From positions 744,001 through 808,000 of the forward strand of contig JBCAMK010000010.1 in NCBI GenBank assembly GCA_038503065.1: a stretch of 64,000 nt of DNA, written 5' to 3'. Within the stretch, counting starts at the first letter, position 1, and each line of letters opens with the position of its first letter. The notes beneath the pieces were generated by a model. The model ran no database searches and had not been told where the DNA came from. It was given only the letters and a program-made list of their open reading frames with translations. Position numbers and translations under genes: made by a program. The DNA is from Paragyromitra xinjiangensis (Eukaryota; Ascomycota; Pezizomycetes; Pezizales; Discinaceae). This document shows positions 52,196 through 63,169 of this stretch, in pieces.

Positions 52196-53275
52196 ATGCC
52201 TCCCCCCCGTCCCCCCCTCTCCTCCCTCCTCCCCCCTCTCATCCTCGGCACCGCAACCTTCAACAACCAGTACAACACCGCCGCGCACCTCCTCCCCACA
52301 ACCACCATAATCCACCAGGCCCTCGCCGCCGGCATAACCGCATTCGACACCTCCCCGTACTACGGACCCGCCGAAACCCTCCTCGGCGCGGCCCTCACCT
52401 CCTCCCCAGCTCCACGCGCATCCTACCACCTCCTCACCAAAGTCGGACGCATATCCTCCACCACCTTCGACTACTCGCCATCCTGGATCCGCGCCTCCAT
52501 CGCACGCTCCCTCTCCAGACTAAACACTACATACCTCGACGTCGTCTACTGCCACGACGTCGAGTTCGTCAGCGCGACAGAAGTCCTCACCGCTGTTCGA
52601 ACCCTCCGAGAACTGCGTGAGGAGGGGAAGATACGGTATGTAGGGATCTCAGGATACCCTGTTGGTGTGCTGGTTGATCTGGCGATGCGTGTGCGCGAGG
52701 AGACGGGAGAGCCGTTGGACGTGGTGATGGGGTATGCGCATTACTCGTTGCAGAACACGGTGCTGGGGGAGGAGAGGGTGTTGGGGAGGTTGGTGAGGGA
52801 GGCCGGGGTTGGGTGTGTGCTTAGTGGGTCGCCGCTTGGGATGGGGTTGTTGAGGAGTCAGGGTGTGCCGGTGGGGGGTATGGGAGATTTTCACCCCGCG
52901 CCGGAGGGGCTGAGGAGGGTGTGTAGGGTTGCGAGTAAGGTTGCGGATGGTGCTGGGGAGAGGTTGGAGAGAGTTGCGTTGAGGTTTGCGTTGGAGGGGT
53001 GGGCGAGGGATGGGGCGGAGGGGGGGACGGAGGTGTGGCCTGGGAGGGGGAGGGGGAGGGGGAAGATTGGGGTTTCGGTTGCTGGGGTGAGTTTTTTGCA
53101 TGAGTTGGAGGAGTTGTTGGAGATTTGGGGGGAGGTGGTGAAGGGGATTGAGAGGAGGGCGTTGTGTGAGAGTGTGCAGAGGGTGTTTGAGACTGGTGAG
53201 GAGGGAGACGAGAGATGGAGGGATTACTCGTGGCCGAGTCCGGGGGAGGGGTTCAAGAGGGAGAGCAAACTGTAG
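52196..53275 (+). CDS. ARA2: Aldo/keto reductase, ARA2-like NAD-dependent D-arabinose 1-dehydrogenase
   Basis: ARA2 enzymes oxidise D-arabinose to its lactone in the cytosol, feeding synthesis of D-erythroascorbic acid, the fungal ascorbate analogue. Single exon, 359 aa (yeast Ara2 is about 335). LILGTATFNNQYN opens the barrel. The catalytic tetrad is readable as D51 and Y56 in DTSPYYG, K82 in LLTKVGR and H120 in YCHDVEF, the last being characteristic of the ARA2/L-galactose dehydrogenase branch. EGKIRYVGISGYPV and SGSPLGMGLL follow. The start was chosen at ATG 52196, next to the barrel; an in-frame ATG at 52082 would add 38 low-complexity residues. Codon use switches sharply near 52.62 kb from C-ending to G-ending. 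Near the 3' end a run of G blocks encodes Gly-Arg repeats. Confidence 0.88.
   Translation: MPPPRPPLSSLLPPLILGTATFNNQYNTAAHLLPTTTIIHQALAAGITAFDTSPYYGPAETLLGAALTSSPAPRASYHLLTKVGRISSTTFDYSPSWIRASIARSLSRLNTTYLDVVYCHDVEFVSATEVLTAVRTLRELREEGKIRYVGISGYPVGVLVDLAMRVREETGEPLDVVMGYAHYSLQNTVLGEERVLGRLVREAGVGCVLSGSPLGMGLLRSQGVPVGGMGDFHPAPEGLRRVCRVASKVADGAGERLERVALRFALEGWARDGAEGGTEVWPGRGRGRGKIGVSVAGVSFLHELEELLEIWGEVVKGIERRALCESVQRVFETGEEGDERWRDYSWPSPGEGFKRESKL
53042..53062 (+). other. G-quadruplex-type motif inside ARA2
   Basis: Four successive runs of three to five G separated by single A residues lie on the coding strand. Such a motif is known to be able to fold as a G-quadruplex; whether it does so here is untested. 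Confidence 0.7.
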
Positions 53276-53554
53276 TTAGAGTGGGCGTGAACTGGTTGTG
53301 AATTAATTGTATCATTACTTCTGAGAACTTTAGAGCAATAATAGTTGCAGTATCAAGCAGAGTATTCTGTGATAGTAGCAATAGACCTCACTCCTAGTTT
53401 CTCACTATAACACTCTAACCTAGCATTTCAGTCCAAGTACTTGATAAAATAATCAATCAACCAACACCCAAGGACTTATCTACAACTTATCATGCCTCAT
53501 CTAGCATCACTCGGTCTTGGCGTATAGAGAACCACATCTAAACCTTACTCCTCT

Positions 53555-53622
53555 TAACTGTCTGAGCTGCGTGTACGAATTACTACTACTATTACTACTA
53601 CTACTACTAACTGTCTGAGCTG
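53555..53622. repeat. TAC microsatellite flanked by 15-base direct repeats
   Basis: TAACTGTCTGAGCTG occurs at 53555-53569 and again exactly at 53608-53622, enclosing about ten TAC/TAT triplets. The arrangement suggests slippage or a footprint of an excised or duplicated segment. Confidence 0.8.
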
Positions 53623-54210
53623 TGCCGAGTGTGCCGAGTGATGTTTTATGATACAGCTGATAGATAACCCATTGATACACCCAACCACTTAGTTATGACG
53701 CTCGACTCATGTAGTGGAAATGATGGACATCCCCCAGCGCCTCGATAAGACAGCTCGTACAAGGTAAACACTCTCGATCCATAAGCTACCCGCTATGCAT
53801 CTCTTCACATTGCTTCAGCCTTTGTACAACTTCCCTTTCCCCTTCTCGACACACCCCACCATCCCAACCCGATCTCACGACATCCCACTTCCCCTCCGGC
53901 CCAGACCCCCAAAAACGGAAAGAAGAGACAAATAAGACTATCACAACTCCGTCCAATCCACTCCCATACCACACTTCCATCAACTACCCGACCCAACAAA
54001 TTTCGGACCGAGTGTTGGAAACCACACACGCGAAGACGAAGAACCACAGCAATGGTTCGATACGTTTGGGTCGGTGCGGACAGCGGTTATAGGTGTTGGC
54101 CTAGACCACGTTAATCTTCTCGGGCCACAGTCCTCGGGACTTGGAATCGGTTCAGAATGTGGATACTTGAGATCGCGTGATGGATGTGATTATCGGATAT
54201 GGTGTTATAA

Positions 54211-54567
54211 TTATCGATATCTTATACATTCCGGTATCTTCCACATATTCCACCCACTTACATCAATACAGTCAGGACGAGAACCCCATAATTTCAAATA
54301 CCAAATCTCACCATCACCTTCAAACATCCCGAGGCAAAGCACAGACAACTCATACGATCCGATCAACCATACAAACGGCTCGCTACCGCCATCCCGCGAC
54401 CCCCAGTTGAAACCTCGGCCTCGGTCCCACCCTCCGCGGACTCTGTCCAACCGTGCGATTCCGAGCCACAAGCGCACCGACGGTGGATTAAGATGAAATG
54501 CACGCTCAAGCCTACAGTGATCATCGCAACCAACAACACTTTCTGCCCACACCAACGGATCCTATGT
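54211..54567 (-). pseudogene. Possible coding fragment of unknown function
   Basis: An uninterrupted minus-strand frame of about 115 codons, Trp- and Gly-rich, with protein-like composition (for example GDGEIWYLKLWGSRPDCID). It lacks an ATG, with a stop just upstream, but begins right after an ATAG acceptor-like site and reaches a GTAAGT donor-like site near 54272. A downstream frame after an AAG acceptor near 54170 could continue it. It could be an internal exon, a remnant with a frameshift, or chance. I do not recognise the family. Confidence 0.25.
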
Positions 54568-57500
54568 ACCTGAATCTCCGTAAGCTTAACGTCTTGGTGT
54601 TGATCATGGACTCGGTGGGTGTTGGCGGCAGGTGAAACGGTATTGCGTTAGATGCGGGTGCTTCCGCCTTGGCGTTTGGTGCGTCATGGCATATCACTCG
54701 GATGACGGTGATGCCATGTTAGGCTTGCAGAAGGTGATTGTGGTTTGTTGCGTTACTCACGCTATGCAAGATACAATGTGGGATGGTAATACGAGTGGTA
54801 GAAACCAGCGATAGACAAACCACGGAGATTCAACCAAGAAGGTTCAAATTGGGAAGGTTGATGAGTGCTAGCTGTCTTTTGCTCGTGCAGAGATCCCAGT
54901 CTTATGAGGTCTATCTGTTTCGTTTTTGTCTATTATGGCCATCCTTAATCTTATAAACTCTATAGTCTCTCTTCTATCCAACACATCCCAGCTCCTCCAA
55001 TCACTTCCACGCTTATCACAAGGCTAGCATTCACAAGGTCATAAAAACTCACTCGTATTATATCCAGCCCTGATATCATTTCGGAAAAAGGACTAGCTTG
55101 CCCCGCACTTCCTGAGTGTCATCTACACCCCAGGTTCACTTAACTTTATAATTAATTAACTCTATCGAAAGTGTGCCAGGATCCAAGATTTGTTGATTTC
55201 TCCGCGCGTAGGTGCCAGCTTAGCCTTACCATTTACGGGCCGGCGGTTGCAAGTCGTAAGAAATTAAAGACCTCGATATTAGAAATTTGAGGGACGAGAT
55301 CATCTATCGAACGACCTATAGAAAGTACTCGTTTCACGAAGCCACCTTAAGTATGGAGGGGGGGCTATAGAAACCACATAATACATCGCATACCAAGACC
55401 TTGATCTATCAACTTGTCAGTGATCCTAGGATCACCATGTTTTAATCCTTGTCTGTACATGCACCCGAGCCTGAACCCTTTAGTTTTCTAAAAAAAAAAG
55501 CAGTGAGGTATACACGAAGGATACGAAGCCTCGTATAAGTGTTGAGATGCAACGTCTCGTGACGGGTGACACTGGCCTCTAGGCTTATATGTGAAATCAG
55601 CTACTGGAATTCAGTGCTACGCAGCTTTGTGATATCCTCGATAGAATTACAAATCAGCCAGGACCAGTCGTCAATAAAGAAGGATTTAAACTCGAGGCTC
55701 CAATTTCATCATACCGGGAGACATGGATTCTCGTGACACTTCACTGCTTATCTCTCTCCACATGGGACGGTTTCTTGCGTGCTCCACTCAACGAGCTGCA
55801 GTGCGAAGTACGGGGGTTTCCGGTCCGAAGTTCAAGCCTTAACGAATATTTCCATTTTCTAAGTGGATAGAACCCGCGTCAAAAAAGGGCGACAAAGCTT
55901 GACACCAGGGGTACGCACGTGCCTTGCTCCCCCCGCCGGTCTGCGATCCGACGTTTTTTTTTTCTGTGGGGTTTTTTATTTGTTTTTTTTCTTGCTGTTC
56001 TTACGAATCGATAGCCTGTTTTTCGCAGCCACAATTACTTTTTCCTGGTACGTCTGAATCTTATTTATGTGATCTTGATCTCCAGAAATGTAGTTGGGCT
56101 ATGTGTGTGTGCGCCTGTCTGCTTCGTACGCGTCAGTTGGCTCCACTTTTTCCGCTTCCCCCGCCGCGCTCACATTTTTCTCTTCCGCAATAAGCAGTAA
56201 GAAACCACGAGTCCAGATGACTAGCTATCGTTGGCAAAATAAACCCAGTGGCGAAGCCGCCAACCGTACTCGTAAGATATTTGCTTTCTCGTCTTTTTCG
56301 CAAATTTGAAGACACGTAGATATGGGCGATTAAATGAGACATGTGCAGTGAAGATACGATCAGTCTCTTTGCAAACGGAACTCGAGTTTGAATCTGTTTT
56401 AATCACTCACTAACAGACTCTTGGGAGGGAGAAAAAAAACACACACTCCGTTGGTATTCTCACGCTTTTGTGTAGCCAATTATCTATTTTTACTTGGCTG
56501 CATTTCGAAGATAACTGGGGGCCGTGTCATGAGATGTCACTCGAGAGAAACGGAAGGATTTCGTTCCATATATAACCAACCGATGTTTAATTCTCTTTGC
56601 ATGATCTCGGCGGTGTTTCGGGTACCCTTGTTGATGGTCAATAGTAAAATAAGGTACCTATCGCCGTAATCCGGCGATCGAATAGTGACGAGTAAATCAG
56701 AATGAGATCAGCACCAGGCCAGAATATATCGCTACACAACAAGTAGAAAAAAAAAGGGTCCCCTAAATACCCCGCGAAAAGGTAATCCAGTCGCAAACCT
56801 CATCTTTTTTTTTCCTTTCTTAGCTGATTGCGTGATCAACCTTTCAGGCCCGCTAATGACTGCATGATAGGCAGAGTCTTTTGTATCCTCCGTTTGCCAA
56901 GTTGCACTACTGGCAGGAAAAATAGTCTCTGGATAGAACATGCGCGGAAAAAGCTTGGTTGCGACTCTGCTAGGGTAATATATTCTAGCCCATCGTTAGG
57001 GGGTCGAGATATTCTACCCTACGCACAACGCACTTCTTTTCGCGTCGCACCGGGCAAATAGCGGGCAAATGGAAATCGCCGATAAAACACTAGAGCCCTA
57101 TATCTTTCTGCAGATGTGTAGCGCAGGTTCTGCACAATGACTCCTACATTACCGTTTCCACCTCATGCAATACGCCTTTTTTTCTTTCCTTTCCCTTCTC
57201 GTGGATAATCTGATAGCGGATTAAGGGTGGCAGCATTTTAACTCCGAACATTCGGCCAAATCGTCGAATCTGGACTGGGCGAATTAAGGCTCGTTGAGTC
57301 GATATGTGCACTTCTTTCTAGAAATAGGTAAGTTGAAGGAACCTACAACGTGGGTTGGGTACTTCCAACGAATCACGACAACACCGGTACTTAAGCAAGG
57401 AGGAACGTGGGATGCAGATAAACCGCACTTAACCTACTTAACGCCTCGCAGCCTGGCTGGCTGGTGTGGTAATAATCAACAAAATGAAATATGCAGCATT

Positions 57501-57677
57501 TTCCATGTTATGTATGATGGATCGGAATGTTCCCTGCTGTCCACGAGATTGACGGATTTACCCCTCACTGTTTCCGTTGCATGCTGCTGCTTGCATCCAC
57601 GGTATTTTTTTTGGCGATTTAGAGATTCAGGATTCACTGCATTGTCCTCTTATCAAATTCCGGGAATAATGTTAATT

Positions 57678-57692
57678 CGTACGTACGTACGA
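57678..57692. repeat. CGTA tandem repeat (GTACGTAC palindrome)
   Basis: Three to four CGTA units. The same word recurs at 59459-59474 and 61339-61348, all upstream of the orphan gene. Confidence 0.8.
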
Positions 57693-58564
57693 TTTTCTGA
57701 ATGAGTCCTACCTCGCTTCTTCTTCACGGGCAATTAAAAATTTCGTTTTCTGATATCGCTTAACGCCTTCTCCTCGAATCGCCATGAGATCCCCCACCCG
57801 CCAGTGTATTCGTGCGGCGTAGCTGTCATTCCGGCTGCGCGAGAACGCAACTGCAAGCCGAATGTATGGATAAGGGTTCGTAAAATTGCGTATCAGACTT
57901 TTTTTTGCGCCACCGACCCTGTTCGATCGGGGTGACCTTGTAACCGGTTGATAATATATCGTGTGCTGCAAAGGGAGAAAGACGGACGAGACGGACGGAC
58001 GAGACGAACCAAAATAACAGGTCCTAGCTATGTACACTTCAGGCGAATAAATATCAAATGATGACATGTCGATGGAACCAACAATGGCCTAACCTACCGG
58101 TAGTTAGAAAGAGTATAAATGTAGCAGTGCCACAGGTGCGTGCAGCATTGAGCTGGTGGCGCTCACGAGGTTAGGTAAGTTTCAAACGATTTTATTCATA
58201 GCCGCGTTAATTGGTCGAAATTTGACACCAGAAGACGAGGAGAAACAAAAAATTATCCGAACGCCAGCAAGCGGTATTGGTAACTGTGCGCCAGTTCCCT
58301 CTTAGAAAGGCCATCCGAAGGGCCAATAACCACTCAAATATCTCTCTCTAAATCCTTGAAGAGGGACAAGGTTCAAGCGCTTGGGCATTGGGGAAAACGT
58401 GCAGTGCAGATCGCAAGGGTCCTCTTTGGAATAATACAGATGCCTCTAAGCCTCCTTCGTGATACATATCTCACCTTGATAAAAGTGATTATCGCCAACA
58501 ACCGGTTGTTGATCAAAAGGTCATTCCATCCATCCAAACAATTTGCCATCGAGCTGAGGAATCC

Positions 58565-58640
58565 AGTCAGTCAGTCATTCATTCATTCAGTCATTCAGTC
58601 AGTCAGTGCATGCAGTCCAGTGAAGTCCAGTCCAGTGCTC
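58565..58640. repeat. CAGT/CATT microsatellite
   Basis: Mixed CAGT and CATT units followed by repeated GTCCA words, about 75 bases in the gene-free region. Confidence 0.85.
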
Positions 58641-59458
58641 GAGTCTGCGGCTGGTTGCGTTTGTACCCAGCGCACCGGAGTTTCGGAAGACAGCCTTCTC
58701 TAAGATTACGCTTCCTTCTTTTCCAACAAGTTCGTCCTTGAAACCTCTTTTGTTTTTCGCCAGCGTCCCACCCTGGGGCACCATGACCAACTGGTCGGGC
58801 GTTTTTTTTTTTTTTCCTCACGTTCCAAACCTTTTCCTTCCTTTTTTTTTCTGTACGCTAGTGGGGTCTTGGATAGCTTGGGTAGGTACCTAGCTCAGGG
58901 AGCTGGCTCGGAGACAGGCGATGACGTTTGATAAAACATGGCGATTAGCGCTGCTCGGGTCGAATCGGTTTTCTGGAAATTTTGCCGGGCGTGTTGGATG
59001 GTCCAGAATCCAGATTCCACCGAGGAAGGTATTTCTACCAGAGTTTCCCTGTGGGGGGGACGAACCGACTGGGCAAGGGGATGCATGAGACCCTTGGTCC
59101 TTGGATAAACGAACAAATAAGCGAAGCTGCCTTTCCTATTGTGTCGCAGAGCGAACACGGGCTGCAGATCTCGAGCCTGCACCGTGTACGGCATAACTGA
59201 TCCTTAATAACTGCTTAATATGCCTATCGACATGGAGTTCGTGGCCTGCTAACTATGTACCACTCTACATATCATATGTACTGTACCACCACCGATGAAA
59301 GTGGCTCAGGATTCTCTTTTTCTATTCAGCCCCTTCTCTTAGCCGTCATCCTACATGTTGTTGGCCTGCCCCGGAATTGAGCGCCAGTTTGGAAGGTACA
59401 CAAAGAAAGGAATGGAATGGAATGTCCTGTTCGGGTTTTCGCATCACATAGCAACATG

Positions 59459-59474
59459 GTACGTACGTACGTAC
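59459..59474. repeat. GTAC tandem repeat
   Basis: Four GTAC units, the longest of the three related palindromic tracts upstream of the orphan gene. Confidence 0.85.
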
Positions 59475-60426
59475 ATATGTAGCCCAGTCATCCATCCTCT
59501 GGGCGGTAGGCTATGTAATGCGACCACAGCTCTGTGTAAGATTGTTCTTCCTCGGTCCGGAAATGTGTTATCCTGCCTGCCTGCCTGCCCTTACGGCACC
59601 TGAGAGCGAGAGCAAGTTACGCGTACTCCGATTCGTTGGCAGCACCACTTACATCCTACACGGTTTAAGGTGACTATTGCATCGCCAACTGGCTACACAG
59701 CAGAGTCTCTGACTCTAGCCGGTACCCAGTCACATACGACCTTTCGAAAACTTCACCCTCGTCATTCTGCTGCAACTTCTCCGCTTCGGACCCTGTGTTG
59801 GCTGTTTTGGAAATATGAAATCGTTGGTCATTGGCAGAAGACATGTCCCGGCAATCTGGCTGGGCGTTAACCTTGACCCACAACTCGGCTTTCTGATCGT
59901 GCGTCCGTGCCTCACATACACCACTAAAACACCGTCCAACCAACCAACCACAGGAGAGGCTTGTGACAAAGCGAGTCTGACTGGTCTGGGTCTCCGCGCT
60001 CTGCCTCGCTAGTGGTGCATTGTTTTTGGACTTTTTCCTTTTTTCCCTCTATTTTCACGATGTCTGATCATATGCATCGAGCCACCCGAGTGTCTTTTCT
60101 TTCTCTTTCCTTCTCTCTCTCATCAACAAGACTGAGGTTGTGAGTGAGTGAGTGAGCATCTGCAGCAAGCCATGAGACCGAGAGAGTGTGAAGGAGTCGT
60201 TGTGCTGATCAGGACTAACGCCATAGAAACCATCGTGTGAACGAAACATCGCGCCGATCCCATCGGGCTCACGAGTTAATAGTAGTGTAATAGACTAGCA
60301 GCGCATCATCTCGTTTACCTAAAATGCATTTATTTTCTTTTATTTTCTTTTCTTTTGAGAGTTCGTTTCACATCGAGGACTGGGGGATAAGCGGAGACGA
60401 CCGTGGCAAAAGAAGCAAGAGACTGA

Positions 60427-60445
60427 CTCGCTCGCTCGCTCGTTC
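60427..60445. repeat. CTCG microsatellite
   Basis: Four to five CTCG/TTCG units in the upstream region of the orphan gene. Confidence 0.8.
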
Positions 60446-60520
60446 GCGGTGAGGGGAAGAAAAGGCTCTATTCAACACGAGCTCGTGGGGTGAACTCAGG
60501 AATGAAAACGCTGGGAGGAA

Positions 60521-60551
60521 CCATCCATCCATCCATGCATGCATCCATGCA
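60521..60551. repeat. CATC/CATG microsatellite
   Basis: CATCCATCCATC passes into CATGCATGCATC; a GATGCATGG word follows within 20 bases. Confidence 0.8.
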
Positions 60552-62016
60552 GCTCCATCTGGATGCATGGCGTTGATGGGCTACCACTTACCTGTATGTA
60601 CCTAAGTAAAGAAAGAAAGCAAGCAGGCAAGCAAGCCAAAGCACTGTCATCCGCTTTCCATGCAGTTGAACCAGCGATGGGTCTGTCTGCTGCTACCGTC
60701 TCGGTATTGTTGAAACCAACGGGGAATCGCCTCCAACTATCGCCCTCCTGGCCTATCACGATCACCCTTAGGCACTCTCAACCCCTGCGCATCTCCACAC
60801 AAGCCTGCCATGCCATGCCATGCTCCCACAATCCACCCCAAATCTGGCCCCCTGCGCCCTGCACCGTTTACTTCATGACGATTGGAGATGCATGCCCGGT
60901 AAGGTTCGGTGACGCTAGGACGCAGACAGCTTAACTACCCGCTGTTCCATCCACCGTTCATCTGTGCAGCCTCGCTAACTCGGATGATGGAATCTTGTCG
61001 GCGGTCGATGCGCCATCCATCATCCATGGTGCCTCGAGTGCCGGTCCTGACGGTCCACCCCCATGATACATGCCCTAGGCGGTAGGAGGAGTACTCTACT
61101 CTAGGTTGGATTCAGCCAGGCCCAAAGTATCATACGCACACTTTACTCCATGTCTTCCTTCTCCATGCCACATGTACGGCCTCAGTTCCCGCATATGTCG
61201 GTCCAACAGTTGCACGGCAAACCCATCCAACTGTTCTGTTTCAGCCGGCATTCTCTCCCTTCTTCCATTGTCGTCTCTTCTCTCTGGCTTGTCTCCTCCT
61301 CCTCCTACCTTGCTGCGCTTTCCCAGACGTGAATGCCGTACGTACGTATCATCATTTCTCTCATTCCAAACCAACCAAAAAAAGCCTTCCTGTTGGAATT
61401 TACACGCCGTATGTACGTAGGCGGGGTTTATTTTAGTGCTTGATTTCTTCGGTTTTGATTTATTTTTTTCCTGCGTTTCCTTGCTTTTTCCCTTCCACCA
61501 ACGCCTGCTCCATGTACGTTATTGAAATCCTGATACTTTCCATGTCTCCGTGGGAAAGCGCTCATTGCTCTGTACGCCCTCAAAATGTGGTCGAACTTCT
61601 CCATGCCTGCTGAATCGAGATCTTTCAGCCGCGTGCATGATGGTCTTTTCCCAGCGTCCCACACACACTCACTCACACACTGACCCTCCCCTTTGGCACC
61701 CCCCAGTCCTTCGCCCCATGCCTAACTCGTCTAATAGCAACTACATATTCAAACTACTCATCGTCACTTAGACACCTCTTATTATAATGACCCGGCAACC
61801 CCTTTCAATTTCCGTTCCGCCTCCCCCTCCTTTGGGTTCTTCCGTGCTCCAACCCCCAGTAGAGTGTTTCTCTGGTCAGCCGCTTCACCGTGCACATGTG
61901 GCTTGGAGCTAACGCTATATCTACTGCTTATCGATCCTGCTCTTCCCTCCTCTCCACTATCGTATCTCTCAACAACAAGAAAAATCGTCACATCGTTCAC
62001 AACACTTTATCAAACT

Positions 62017-62069
62017 GTAAGTTTGTTTGTATTTGTACTGTATTGCAATAAATTCTAACAAACCTTTAG
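62017..62069 (+). other. 5' UTR intron of the orphan gene
   Basis: A perfect GTAAGT donor, a TTCTAAC branch point and a CTTTAG acceptor bound 53 nt, ending 32 bases before the start codon. It would be spliced from the leader and does not affect the protein. Confidence 0.7.
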
Positions 62070-62101
62070 TAAAACTCTATATCTAACATACCACTACCAC
62101 C

Positions 62102-63169
62102 ATGTCTTCATACACAATGGATGAGGGTTTCACCTACGAGACCGACAAAAACGCTGTCTACTACGAAAATCAAAATTTCACGGGTATGCCATTCTTCACC
62201 GAACAGGAACTATATTGCTTCCTCCCAGCTCAGCAAAGCATATATCAGAGCACAAATGCAGTCCGATTGGCCGAAGAAGAGGGCAGGGGATATTGGACGC
62301 AAGATTATACATGTTCGAAGCCGAATATGGATGTTTACCCTCAGTTTTCAGGAATGGAGGGATATTACGACCAGTCAATGGACAGCACAATTGTGCCGGT
62401 GCAGGATTGCTTCTCGATGGGTGTTCAGGATGGATATGAGGGTGCATATAGCTGCCAGGCGAGCCCATTTCTTGGACAACAATATCCGAGACCATCATTC
62501 ACGAACCACACCCAATCCCCAATCACCCCTTCAGGTTCACCAATGCCCGAAAACTGCAACAACTTTTATCCAAATTCAGCACCTTCCTTTCTGCTTGTCC
62601 CAGCGATAGTCGGATACGAGAATGGCCAAGATCAAGAGTGTGAGTACAATTATCAATCTCCGATGCATTCCGTGGATTTCGATGCCATGGATTCCTTGTC
62701 TGGCAGCCAATCTCCTCTCGATTCGCCTTGTTCTTCCTCCCCTGCATTGGGCAGCCCGGGATCTGATGATGAGGATGATGAGGATGAAGAATGCGAGAAC
62801 GACCTGTCTCTTCTTCCCCAGCAGGGCAACAAGGAACTCCGTGGAATGGGTCTCTACGATGATGTCCCAGACCTTCTTTACACCAATTGCTCCACACCCA
62901 GTGGATGTTCACCAATTACGCCCCATAACACTTTGGGGAAGGGATTGGTTTTGGAAAGGAGTTTTGGGCTGCCAGAGGAGATGATGATGAAGGATGAGTC
63001 AAGTGGAAAGATCGTCAAAGGGAAATTCGAGATGGAGGATGACGATGAGGAGCCAATGCTCTACGAGGAAGAGGAGAGCACAGAGTGGGATGGTGCTTAC
63101 CAGGCTACCTATCAATCACAATACGATCAGATTGCCTTTTATGATGCACAGATCAACAGACAGTGGTGA
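62102..63169 (+). CDS. Acidic, disordered orphan protein (355 aa)
   Basis: Not recognised. A single uninterrupted frame starts at ATG 62102, which has a good context (ACCACCATG) and sits just after a classic leader intron, so expression is likely. The protein is rich in Ser, Pro, Tyr, Gln, Asp and Glu and has no signal peptide, membrane segment or zinc-binding pattern. Features seen: a Tyr/Phe-rich N-terminal 120 residues, SPITPSGSP and SPLDSPCSSSPALGSPGS Ser-Pro motifs, an acidic block at about 222-234 (SDDEDDEDEE), a second Ser-Pro motif (TPSGCSPITP), and two acidic patches at about 311-327. The look is that of an unstructured regulatory protein or activation domain with proline-directed phosphosites. 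That, and the 8.8 kb gene-free region upstream, suggests a regulator but does not establish it. Confidence 0.75.
   Translation: MSSYTMDEGFTYETDKNAVYYENQNFTGMPFFTEQELYCFLPAQQSIYQSTNAVRLAEEEGRGYWTQDYTCSKPNMDVYPQFSGMEGYYDQSMDSTIVPVQDCFSMGVQDGYEGAYSCQASPFLGQQYPRPSFTNHTQSPITPSGSPMPENCNNFYPNSAPSFLLVPAIVGYENGQDQECEYNYQSPMHSVDFDAMDSLSGSQSPLDSPCSSSPALGSPGSDDEDDEDEECENDLSLLPQQGNKELRGMGLYDDVPDLLYTNCSTPSGCSPITPHNTLGKGLVLERSFGLPEEMMMKDESSGKIVKGKFEMEDDDEEPMLYEEEESTEWDGAYQATYQSQYDQIAFYDAQINRQW

Larger units (their letters stand above)
53276..62016. other. Long gene-free region upstream of the orphan gene
   Basis: About 8.7 kb without a convincing gene. It contains a possible coding remnant (54211-54567), AT-rich decayed sequence at about 54.9-55.8 kb, a T-rich patch near 55.95 kb, many microsatellites, and repeated GTACGTAC words at 57678, 59459 and 61339. 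From about 61.1 kb the plus strand is pyrimidine-rich, fitting the promoter and leader of the gene at 62102. Frames such as 57294-57704 show no recognisable motif. Confidence 0.45.

Noticed and set aside
52649..53101. Pro/His-rich minus-strand frame in ARA2
   Set aside because: Antisense to the G-rich half of ARA2, which carries the intact family motifs.
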